Assembly: GCA_019428905.1 (NCBI GenBank)
Contig: JAHYJN010000019.1
Location: 1 to 46,883 of the forward strand
Reading direction: 5' to 3'
From: Candidatus Brevefilum sp.
GTDB lineage: Bacteria; Chloroflexota; Anaerolineae; Anaerolineales; Anaerolineaceae
Length of the DNA: 46,883 bases
Shown here: piece after piece, positions 16,663 through 23,863 of the stretch
Layout: each line of letters starts with the position of its first letter
How positions within the stretch are numbered: position 1 is the first letter of the stretch
The notes under the pieces: generated by a model
What the model was told of the DNA's origin: nothing
Seen by the model: only the letters and a program-made list of their open reading frames with translations
The model's database searches: none
Program-made: the position numbers and the translations under genes

Positions 16663-18477
16663 GTGTCTGATAAAACTTATTATGATCTCGACTTAAGTCA
16701 AACCATCACCAAGAACCGTCTGGTCGGTTTATGGCGCATGATGAAGGGCTATCAATGGTTCTATATCGGCGCCACCACTGCGTTAGCCATTGCGACCATC
16801 TCACGCACCGGCATCTACCTGGTTTTACGCCGCTTTATTGATGATATTGTCATCGCCGGGAATTTCGGCCAAGGAATGATGGTCATCATCCTGATGTTTA
16901 TCGGCCTGGCACTACTGCAGGGCAGCTTTACCTTCGTCTCAGGCTGGTTGGCAGCCAAGACAGCGGAAGGGATCACCCGCCGCCTACGCAACTTCCTCTT
17001 CGACCACCTGCAGCGGCTGCCCTTTGCCTACCATGCTGAAGCCCAGACGGGAGACCTGGTGGCCCGGGCAACATCCGACATCGATGCCATCAACCGCTTT
17101 TACAGCGACCAGGCCATCGGCATCGGCCGCATCTTGCTGATGTTCGTCGTGAATTTTGTCGCTCTGCTGCAGCTCAACACCCGCCTGGCATTAATCTCCG
17201 TGATTGCCATCCCAGCGATCATTGCGGTATCGATTTACTTCTTCTCACGTGTCTCAAAAGCCTATGAAGCCTACCAGGAGCAGGAAGCCACCCTCAGCAG
17301 CCGGATTCAGGAGAACCTGACCGGGGTGCGGGTCGTCAAGGCTTTTGCCAGGCAGGGTTATGAAAATTACAAGTTTGACCAGGAAAATTGGCGCAAATTC
17401 AAGCTCGGTAAGCAGTTGCTCTCGATCCATTCCTTGTTTTGGCCGATCTCTGATATTATCTGCGGCGCACAGATGCTGTCCTCCTTTTTTATTGGCGCCA
17501 TCATGGCTTTGAATGGCGAGATCACCGTCGGTACCTATATGGCCTTCATTTCATTGGTGATCTGGATCATCTGGCCGATGCGCAACTTGGGACGGCTGAT
17601 CGTCCAGACCTCCACCGGGATGGTCTCGTATAAACGGGTCACCGAACTCCTGCAAGAAGAACGCGAGTCGCTGTTGGAAGGCGACTACACACCAACGGGT
17701 GATGCCATGGGCGAGATCATTTTCCAGGATGTCTGCTTTGAATATGAGCAGGACAACCTCGTTCTGAATGGCGTTTCTTTCACCTGCAACCCGGGTGATG
17801 TGATCGCCCTTTTAGGCTCGACCGGGTCCGGCAAAACCACCCTGGTCAACCTCTTGCCCCGCTTTTATGACCCCACCAGCGGTTTGATCACCCTGGATAG
17901 TGTGGATATCACCAGTTACCCGCGCAAGTACCTGCGGTCGCAAATCGGGATCGTTGAACAGGAACCGTTCTTATTCTCACGGTCGATTCGAGAAAACATC
18001 ACCTATGGTGTCCACCGGGAAGTCTCCCAAGAAGAAATTATCCAGGCAGCGGAGTTTGCCGCCATCCATGACGTGATTATGGAATTCCCCAAAGATTACG
18101 ATACCCTGGTCGGTGAGCGGGGCGTAACCCTCTCTGGTGGACAGAAACAGCGGGTGGCTATTGCGCGTGCCTTACTCAAAAACCCACGCATCCTGATTTT
18201 GGACGATTCGACCTCCAGCGTTGATACGGAAACCGAAATGCACATCCGGGCAGCCCTGGAACACCTGATGCAAACCCGCACGACCTTTATCATCGCCCAC
18301 CGCATCCAAAGCGTGATGGACGCAGACCTGATTTTGGTATTCGATAAGGGTGAAATCGTGCAAAAGGGCACCCACAAAGAATTAATGCAAACCAGCGGTA
18401 TGTACCAAGACATCTTTGATATCCAGACCAAGATCGAAGTTGAATTAGAAAAGGAAATCTCAAGTGTCAACTTATGA
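16663..18477 (+). CDS. ABC exporter half-transporter with degenerate catalytic site (TM287-like)
   Basis: A 604-residue fused membrane-plus-ATPase protein. About six membrane helices lie in residues 20-320; the nucleotide-binding domain follows with Walker A GSTGSGKTT, a Q-loop, signature LSGGQKQ, Walker B ending ILILDDSTSS and the H-loop IAHR. The catalytic Glu after Walker B is replaced by Asp (D515), the hallmark of the degenerate subunit of heterodimeric exporters such as TM287/288 or BmrCD. It starts at GTG after GGAGAG and overlaps its partner gene by 14 bp. The pair probably exports drugs, lipids or peptides; the substrate cannot be read. Confidence 0.85.
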   Translation: MSDKTYYDLDLSQTITKNRLVGLWRMMKGYQWFYIGATTALAIATISRTGIYLVLRRFIDDIVIAGNFGQGMMVIILMFIGLALLQGSFTFVSGWLAAKTAEGITRRLRNFLFDHLQRLPFAYHAEAQTGDLVARATSDIDAINRFYSDQAIGIGRILLMFVVNFVALLQLNTRLALISVIAIPAIIAVSIYFFSRVSKAYEAYQEQEATLSSRIQENLTGVRVVKAFARQGYENYKFDQENWRKFKLGKQLLSIHSLFWPISDIICGAQMLSSFFIGAIMALNGEITVGTYMAFISLVIWIIWPMRNLGRLIVQTSTGMVSYKRVTELLQEERESLLEGDYTPTGDAMGEIIFQDVCFEYEQDNLVLNGVSFTCNPGDVIALLGSTGSGKTTLVNLLPRFYDPTSGLITLDSVDITSYPRKYLRSQIGIVEQEPFLFSRSIRENITYGVHREVSQEEIIQAAEFAAIHDVIMEFPKDYDTLVGERGVTLSGGQKQRVAIARALLKNPRILILDDSTSSVDTETEMHIRAALEHLMQTRTTFIIAHRIQSVMDADLILVFDKGEIVQKGTHKELMQTSGMYQDIFDIQTKIEVELEKEISSVNL

Positions 18478-20284
18478 AGAATTTGACGAAAAAGATTATG
18501 GCAAGCTGAGCACCCCCATTCTACAGCGTCTGCTTGGCCTGTTAAAACCACACTGGCGCTGGGTGGTCGGGTTCCTGGTGTGCATTGCACTGGTCTCGAT
18601 GATCGATGCTTACACGACCTATCTCAGCGCCCAGATCATTGACGACGGCATCCTGGCTGGCAGCCGTGAAGCCATTGTGCGCACCATATTTATCTATGGC
18701 GGTGTAATGCTGCTCCAGGCAGGGTTTGCCTTTGGCTTCATTTACCTTACCGGTGTGCTGGGTGAGCGTGTGCGCTACGACATGCGCAAGAGCATGTTTA
18801 CCCATCTCCAGCAGCTCTCGCTATCATACTTTAGCCAAACCCCCGTGGGTTGGATCATGGCGCGCCTGACCTCGGACACCGAACGCCTGGCAGATTTGAT
18901 GACCTGGGGCTTGTTAGATGTCACCTGGGCGACAATCAATATCGGCACAGCAGCAGTGTTCATGTTCATTATCAACCCCAACCTGGCGCTAATTGTATTA
19001 GCCACGCTGCCTATCATGATTGTGGTTGCTTTCCGCTTCCGCATCCGCATCCTGCATCACTATCGGCGTTCTCGCAAGATGAACTCTAAAATCACTGGGG
19101 CATTTAACGAAGGCATCACCGGTGTGCGCGTCATCAAAGCTCTTGCCAGGGAAGATGACAACCTGAAAGAGTTTGGTGAGCTGACCGATGGCATGTACGA
19201 AGCCAGCTATCGGGCCGCTTGGCTGTCAGCGTTATTCCTCCCGACCGTCCAGGTGATTAGTGCCATTGGCCTGGGCATCGTCCTCTGGCGGGGCGGTATG
19301 CAAGTACAGGTTGGTATTATGACCATTGGCGGCATCCAGGCCTTTGTTTCCTATATGACCTTCATTATGTGGCCTATTCAGGACATGGCCCGGGTTTACG
19401 CTCAGATGCAAAATGCAGTAGCTTCAGCTGAGCGCATCTTCAACCTGATCGATACCGAGCCAGATGTCAAGAACCGGCCAAGGACCGTCAAAACCGAGAC
19501 GATTGCGGGCGAAATCCGCTTCGATAATGTTCACTTTCATTATGAAGCCGACGACCCCGTCATCAAAGGGCTCAACTTCCATGTTAGGCAGGGCGAGATG
19601 GTGGCGCTGGTTGGACCCACTGGCGGCGGCAAGACCACCATCGTCAACCTGCTGTGCCGCTTTTATGAACCCACCCAGGGCACGATCTACTTCAACGGTG
19701 TGGACTACCAGGACATGAAGCTCCAGGATATTCAATCCCGCATCGGTATGGTCCTACAGACACCCCATCTTTTCTCGGGTTCCATTCGGGAAAATATCCG
19801 TTATGGCAAGCTGAATGCCACCGATGAAGAGACCGAAGCGGCAGCTAAAATGGCTGGCGCGCATGACTTCATCATGCAATTTGAAAAAGGGTATGAGCAA
19901 GATGTGGGAGAAGGCGGCAATCTGCTTTCCGTCGGTCAAAAACAGCTCATCAGCATCGCCCGTGCCATCCTGGCTCAGCCCGAATTGTTCATCATGGACG
20001 AGGCTACCAGCTCGGTGGACACCCTCACGGAAGCGCTGATTCAGCGCGGGATGGACCGGCTGATGGAAGGCCGCACCAGCTTTGTAATTGCCCACCGCCT
20101 TTCCACCATCAAACGCGCCGACAAGATCATCGTTATTGAAGACGGCCAAATGCAGGAGATGGGCACCCACCGCGAGCTGATCAATCAAAAAGGGAAATAT
20201 TACAACCTCTACACCCGGCAATTCCGCCAGGAGCTTGAAGCCCAGTACGACATCTTCAATCAACCAGAGGCAGCCAAGGCGTAA
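18464..20284 (+). CDS. ABC exporter half-transporter, canonical-site partner (TM288-like)
   Basis: A 606-residue partner of the preceding gene with the same layout. Walker A is GPTGGGKTT and Walker B keeps the catalytic Glu (E513 in MDEATSS). Its signature is LSVGQKQ rather than LSGGQ. In the heterodimer, its Walker motifs would pair with the canonical signature of the first subunit to form the active site, while its altered signature faces the degenerate Walker B of the first. The two genes therefore show complementary defects, as expected for obligate partners. GTG start inside the end of the first gene; a strong terminator follows at 20344. Confidence 0.85.
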   Translation: MSTYEEFDEKDYGKLSTPILQRLLGLLKPHWRWVVGFLVCIALVSMIDAYTTYLSAQIIDDGILAGSREAIVRTIFIYGGVMLLQAGFAFGFIYLTGVLGERVRYDMRKSMFTHLQQLSLSYFSQTPVGWIMARLTSDTERLADLMTWGLLDVTWATINIGTAAVFMFIINPNLALIVLATLPIMIVVAFRFRIRILHHYRRSRKMNSKITGAFNEGITGVRVIKALAREDDNLKEFGELTDGMYEASYRAAWLSALFLPTVQVISAIGLGIVLWRGGMQVQVGIMTIGGIQAFVSYMTFIMWPIQDMARVYAQMQNAVASAERIFNLIDTEPDVKNRPRTVKTETIAGEIRFDNVHFHYEADDPVIKGLNFHVRQGEMVALVGPTGGGKTTIVNLLCRFYEPTQGTIYFNGVDYQDMKLQDIQSRIGMVLQTPHLFSGSIRENIRYGKLNATDEETEAAAKMAGAHDFIMQFEKGYEQDVGEGGNLLSVGQKQLISIARAILAQPELFIMDEATSSVDTLTEALIQRGMDRLMEGRTSFVIAHRLSTIKRADKIIVIEDGQMQEMGTHRELINQKGKYYNLYTRQFRQELEAQYDIFNQPEAAKA

Positions 20285-20343
20285 GAAGAAATTCTTCCCG
20301 TAGATGCTTCTCATGATAAAAATTACCTAACATTCACCACAAG

Positions 20344-20378
20344 CATGCCTCGAAACTCATCGAGGCATGGTTCTTTTA
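20344..20378 (+). terminator. rho-independent terminator of the ABC operon
   Basis: CATGCCTCGA (20344-20353) pairs perfectly with TCGAGGCATG (20360-20369) around a 6-nt loop, then GTTCTTTTATT. Confidence 0.85.
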
Positions 20379-20486
20379 TTACATACACTCGATTAGGTCT
20401 AGTCTCAAAACGATAATTTTCACGAGTATTCTTGAATATCTGGTATGATTTGAAACGTTTACATCTTCAATAAAAGGAAACCCTCT

Positions 20487-20867
20487 ATGATCATCACAAA
20501 AATCACGGATTATCCCGCGCGCTTGGGTGATGCAGCAGGTGAAAGCATCCAGGAGTTGCTCGGCCTCCAAGCAGGTGGCGCATCCAGCCACAGCCTGGCA
20601 ACGATCACCATCCAACCCGGAAAATCATCAGCCCCCCATTTCCACAAGAAATCAGAGGAATCCTATATGATCCTCTCCGGTGTCGCCACGATGCACATCG
20701 ATCAAGCCCAGTTTGAACTGGCAGCTGGTGAAACTGTTTTGATCGAACCGATGGAAGTGCACCAGATTTCGAATCACAGGGATGAAGCGCTCACCTTCCT
20801 GGCGGTGTGCGTCCCAGCCTGGTACCCTGAGGATTCCTTCCCAGCTGAAGAAGTCAAATCCAGATGA
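20487..20867 (+). CDS. small cupin-domain protein
   Basis: A 126-residue single cupin. The first metal motif is HFHKKSEESYMILSG (His, His and Glu as ligands), and the second is MEVHQISN with the last His. The fold is used by many metal enzymes and sugar-binding proteins; the reaction is unknown. AAAGGAAA precedes the ATG. Its stop overlaps the next start (ATGA), so it is coupled to the TIM-barrel protein. Confidence 0.8.
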   Translation: MIITKITDYPARLGDAAGESIQELLGLQAGGASSHSLATITIQPGKSSAPHFHKKSEESYMILSGVATMHIDQAQFELAAGETVLIEPMEVHQISNHRDEALTFLAVCVPAWYPEDSFPAEEVKSR

Positions 20868-21655
20868 AGTTTGCGGTAAATTATTCTGCACCATTGGTCC
20901 ATCTGCTGGATGAAGGCGCAGTCCACATCGACCTGATCAAATGCCCCGATTGGGAGGGGATGCTGGACGAAGCAAAAGCCCATGGTGAAATCACCATCCA
21001 TTTTGACCTCGAGGTCGGCTTGGGCAACACCTTTCAAGCTGATTTCTCAAGAATCCGAGCACTGATGGCGCGCACCGATACCCCTCATGTCAATACCCAT
21101 CTCGTCACATCCCGTCAATTTGACCCGGACAGCAACCAGGAGCTGGATCAGATCCATACCCTCTGGCGGGAGGAAATCCGGCTCATGACCGAGGAGCTGG
21201 GTCCGGAGACGGTGGCTTTAGAGCACCATCCCTATACCCACGCCAACCCCAACATTCGACCTGCGGCCGATCCGCAGGTATTTTCTCGGGTTATTCAAGA
21301 TACCGATTGCATGTTCCTGCTCGACCTGGCCCATGCCAGGATCACCGCACATACCCTGGGAGTTAGTGTCAGGGATTACATTCAGGCCTTGCCCCTCGAC
21401 CGGCTGGTCGAAATGCACATCACCGGTATTAAAACCCACAGTGGGGTACTAACCGACCATTTTGAATTGGGAGAAGGGGATTGGTCAAACTTTGCCTGGG
21501 CTTTGGAACAAATCAACTCAGGCGTTTGGCGCACACCGGAGATCGTCGCCTTTGAATACGGCGGCATTGGGAGCACCTTTATCTGGCGGACAGATCCGAT
21601 TGTTCTTAAAACCCAGGTACCAATGCTGTATGACATGGTCAAGGGCAGTCGCTAG
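20864..21655 (+). CDS. DUF692-like / sugar-phosphate-isomerase-like TIM-barrel protein
   Basis: A 263-residue protein that looks like a metal-dependent TIM barrel of the xylose-isomerase-like class, nearest to DUF692 (the MbnB/UPF0276 group). Candidate metal-binding segments are ALEHHPY, FLLDLAHARITAH, DRLVEMHITG and the late TDHFELGEGDW. DUF692 enzymes of known function are iron-dependent peptide-modifying oxygenases, but no small precursor peptide is obvious nearby; sugar isomerase or epimerase activity is the alternative. Coupled to the cupin gene by ATGA. A MITE-like element begins 62 bp after the stop. Confidence 0.65.
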   Translation: MKFAVNYSAPLVHLLDEGAVHIDLIKCPDWEGMLDEAKAHGEITIHFDLEVGLGNTFQADFSRIRALMARTDTPHVNTHLVTSRQFDPDSNQELDQIHTLWREEIRLMTEELGPETVALEHHPYTHANPNIRPAADPQVFSRVIQDTDCMFLLDLAHARITAHTLGVSVRDYIQALPLDRLVEMHITGIKTHSGVLTDHFELGEGDWSNFAWALEQINSGVWRTPEIVAFEYGGIGSTFIWRTDPIVLKTQVPMLYDMVKGSR

Positions 21656-21717
21656 CCAAAGGATGTGAAGCCGGCTTATTTACCCATTTATTGCACCTGA
21701 GGTAACCCCAAATATTC

Positions 21718-21819
21718 GTAACTACTCAGCGTGTGAGTAAATTGGGGGGTGTGGTGTGGCGGCGAGGCCGCCACACCACACCCCCTACCCTTCAGCAGCA
21801 GGTTTTCCTGAGCAGTTAC
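21718..21819. mobile_element. MITE-like element copy B with 8-bp target duplication
   Basis: A 102-bp non-coding element. Its ends are inverted repeats, GTAACTACTCAG and CTGAGCAGTTAC (11 of 12 match). Directly outside both ends is the same 8-mer AAATATTC (21710-21717 and 21820-21827), a perfect target-site duplication. The core is a perfect 19-bp stem (21745-21763 with 21767-21785) closed by the loop GAG. There is no transposase gene, so it must be moved in trans. Related copies lie at 2705, 22608 and 34237. Confidence 0.88.
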
Positions 21820-21887
21820 AAATATTCTTTATATTTTCTGAAACCGTTAGCTTTACTAATCTTCACCATCAAAGATCATGATTGGTT

Positions 21888-22571
21888 TCAATCGTCAAGT
21901 GATATCAATTGGACATATAGCAATTCTGCCAGGTTTAAACCCAAAGTAACTGGTTTACCGTCCACCAAGATGCGCATCGTCTCATTAAATGGCATCCGAT
22001 CAAGAACCCGAATCCGGGTTCCTGGCGTCAGACCACTCGCTTCGAGGAATGTTAAACGTTCATATTGATCCTCGATATTTTCATGAATACGCTTTAACAC
22101 CACATCCTGATCCACACTGACCTGGCTGAGGGGCTGCCACTGGCTGACTTCATCCTCAAACCCCGGCAGCGGGTTCCCATGTGGGCAAAAACGTGGGTCA
22201 TCCATTTCCGTTTTCAAACGCTCTTCAACTTCGGAAGAGAGGGTATGCTCGATGTGGTGTGCTTCTCGATGCAATTCTGAAAACGGCAATTTCAACACGC
22301 GTGAAAGCATCCACTCTGTTAACATGTGCCGGCGAATCACGCTCATCGCCATCGTCCGCCCTTGCTCGGTCAAGGTGATGACCTTATCCACCCCAATCAT
22401 GATCCAACCATCGCGCTCCATCCGCTTGAGCGTAGCTGTAACTGTTGGAGCCGATACATCCAACGAATCAGCCAGCCGGGCGCCAATCACCCGCTCCCCA
22501 TCACGGGCAAGTGTGTAAATCACACCCAGGTAATCCTCAATTGTTGGGCTTGGTCGCGCTTCGTCGGACAT
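21888..22571 (-). CDS. DtxR/MntR-family metal-dependent transcriptional repressor
   Basis: A 227-residue regulator. The start at 22571 is preferred over an upstream in-frame ATG because AAGGATTT precedes it and the protein then begins SPTIEDYLGVIYTLAR, the usual start. The winged helix (DSLDVSAPTVTATLKRMERDGW) is followed by the dimerisation/metal domain (LTEWMLSRVLKLPFSELHREAHHIEHTLS) with the metal-ligand Glu and His residues, and a C-terminal FeoA/SH3-like domain (GLTPGTRIRVLDRMP). Such proteins repress metal uptake when Mn or Fe is plentiful. No uptake gene is adjacent. A degraded MITE copy lies just upstream, and a palindrome at 22692 is a candidate site. Confidence 0.88.
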   Translation of the reverse strand: MSDEARPSPTIEDYLGVIYTLARDGERVIGARLADSLDVSAPTVTATLKRMERDGWIMIGVDKVITLTEQGRTMAMSVIRRHMLTEWMLSRVLKLPFSELHREAHHIEHTLSSEVEERLKTEMDDPRFCPHGNPLPGFEDEVSQWQPLSQVSVDQDVVLKRIHENIEDQYERLTFLEASGLTPGTRIRVLDRMPFNETMRILVDGKPVTLGLNLAELLYVQLISLDD

Positions 22572-22607
22572 CGCCAAATCCTTCCACCAACCTTTGACAT
22601 ATTTCAT

Positions 22608-22666
22608 GCAAGACTACTGAAGGGCTAGGGTGTGGTCTCCTATTCCATTGCATGCTGAGTAGTTAC
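22608..22666 (-). mobile_element. MITE-like element, degraded copy C (inverted)
   Basis: Read on the minus strand, this 59-bp segment begins GTAACTACTCAGC, contains CCACACCCTAGCCCTTCAG and ends near AGTCTTGC, matching the element at 21718 in order. The second end has decayed and no clear target duplication remains. It lies in the upstream region of the DtxR/MntR-type gene. Confidence 0.55.
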
Positions 22667-22691
22667 ATTTTAGCATCGAATGGCATGTGAG

Positions 22692-22703
22692 GGTAATATT
22701 ACC
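22692..22703. promoter_or_regulatory. 12-bp palindrome in the divergent regulator region
   Basis: GGTAATATTACC is self-complementary and extends with small mismatches to AGGGTAATATTACCTT, recalling AGGT-type boxes of DtxR-family repressors. It lies between the divergent DtxR/MntR-like and XRE-cupin genes. A TATAAT follows at 22720-22725, without a good -35 box. Confidence 0.4.
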
Positions 22704-22796
22704 TTGAATGTTAACCTTTTATAATATTGTAAAACGCTATTCAAAAATCTTGATTTTAAAGGTAAAATTACAGAAATACTAAGAAAGGATTTAGCT

Positions 22797-23399
22797 ATGT
22801 CAACTTTAGGTCAAAAACTCAGAGAATTAAGACACCACAAAGGTTACAAACTCAACGAAGTCGCGGAAGGGGCAGATCTCTCAATATCCTTTATCTCCCT
22901 GATCGAACGCGATAAGGCATCCATTTCGGTTGAAAACCTCCACAAACTGGCCAATTTCTACAATGTTCGCTTGTTCCAAATCTTCCAGGACATTGAAGAA
23001 GAAGACGCCCACATTATGCGCGAGGCGCAGTTGGACGGGGTCACTGCACCAAACATGGCAGTCAAAACCACCTTCTTTTTGCTCTCCTCCGAGGATAACC
23101 TCTCCTTCAGATCTTTCCTGACCGTTATGCCGCCCGCATCGCAGCAGGATGAAATCCGGTTGCAAAAAGGTGAAACCTTCATCTATGTCAAAGAAGGCGA
23201 TCTTGAGATTCACCTGCCCAATAAGAAACCGCTCAGCCTTAGAACAGGCGACACAGCCCACTTGGCCAGCTACAAAGGCACCCTATTGAAAAACGCCAGC
23301 GCTGAGCAGCCGGCGAAACTCTTGATGTTAGCCTCTGCGACCACCTTGATCAGTGACAAACAGGGTGATCCGTTTCACATATTCGAGATTGCCGAGTAA
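22797..23399 (+). CDS. XRE-family regulator with C-terminal cupin domain
   Basis: A 200-residue regulator. Residues about 5-62 are an XRE helix-turn-helix (LGQKLRELRHHKGYKLNEVAEGADLSIS split over helices 1-3, then ISLIERDKASIS). Residues about 115-190 form a cupin (GETFIYVKEGDLEIHLPN, LRTGDTAHLAS), which would bind a small ligand. Such proteins often control small-molecule catabolism or stress genes; the target here is unknown. AGAAAGGA lies before the ATG. It is divergent from the DtxR/MntR-like gene. Confidence 0.85.
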   Translation: MSTLGQKLRELRHHKGYKLNEVAEGADLSISFISLIERDKASISVENLHKLANFYNVRLFQIFQDIEEEDAHIMREAQLDGVTAPNMAVKTTFFLLSSEDNLSFRSFLTVMPPASQQDEIRLQKGETFIYVKEGDLEIHLPNKKPLSLRTGDTAHLASYKGTLLKNASAEQPAKLLMLASATTLISDKQGDPFHIFEIAE

Positions 23400-23534
23400 C
23401 CTGTCGCCAGCCCGTCAGCGGCCCATGCACAGACCATCCCGTTCGTGATGACGGTTGTCGCGTACAACAAACAGGGAGCATTCGGTTTTAACGACTGCCT
23501 TCAGAAAAAGAACCGAGCCATCGAAAATTGGGTC

Positions 23535-23563
23535 TTGACATCTGGCGCTAAATACTGTATTAT
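23535..23563 (+). promoter_or_regulatory. near-consensus sigma70 promoter in an intergenic region
   Basis: TTGACA (23535-23540), exactly 17 bp, then TATTAT (23558-23563). It is one of the best promoter matches in the window, yet no gene starts within 280 bp; a terminator lies 70-95 bp downstream. The stretch 23400-23534 before it shows nothing recognisable. Confidence 0.75.
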
Positions 23564-23570
23564 TTAGATA

Positions 23571-23657
23571 AGATTAGTCGTGATAATTAACTAACCTTTC
23601 AAAACCTCCACATTTTCTCTCCCTCAATGAAAAAACCGCCCTAACCAGCGGTTTTTT
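23571..23657 (+). ncRNA. candidate small RNA (about 87 nt) with C-rich single-stranded segment
   Basis: The segment begins about 7 nt after the TATTAT box and ends in a strong terminator. It contains no reading frame with a ribosome site. The middle (about 23595-23626) is C/U-rich and unlikely to pair internally, with a CCTCC at 23605-23609, the complement of the Shine-Dalgarno core. C-rich loops of this kind are used by some regulatory RNAs to block ribosome sites. An attenuated leader is the alternative, but the ABC gene downstream has its own promoter after the terminator. Confidence 0.5.
23630..23657. terminator. rho-independent terminator (works on either strand)
   Basis: AAAAAACCGC (23630-23639) pairs perfectly with GCGGTTTTTT (23648-23657) around an 8-nt loop. 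Confidence 0.85.
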
Positions 23658-23825
23658 CACGCATAACGACTCACCATCCAAAAAAATCAAGCCAGGGCAG
23701 GATGGCTGTCGTTAGCTTCAACTATTTCATTGTTAATTTATAATGATTTTTTCTCCTATTTCTTTCTGATTATTATTAGGATAACCTACATTAAATTGAA
23801 TGAGAGACGAATTTTATCGATTAAT

Positions 23826-23854
23826 TTGGAAAAACGGACCCCAGGGTGTATAAT
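23826..23854 (+). promoter_or_regulatory. promoter of the third ABC exporter, nearly leaderless
   Basis: TTGGAA (23826-23831), a 17-bp spacer and TATAAT (23849-23854). The ATG at 23864 begins only 9 nt after the -10 box, and no Shine-Dalgarno is seen, so the mRNA should have a leader of about 0-3 nt. Confidence 0.65.
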
Positions 23855-23863
23855 TTGTCGGTT

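Noticed and set aside
23400-23534. Open frame continuing after the XRE-cupin stop, about 39 codons from an internal ATG
   Set aside because: No ribosome site and no recognised motif; it runs into a near-consensus promoter. Treated as non-coding.
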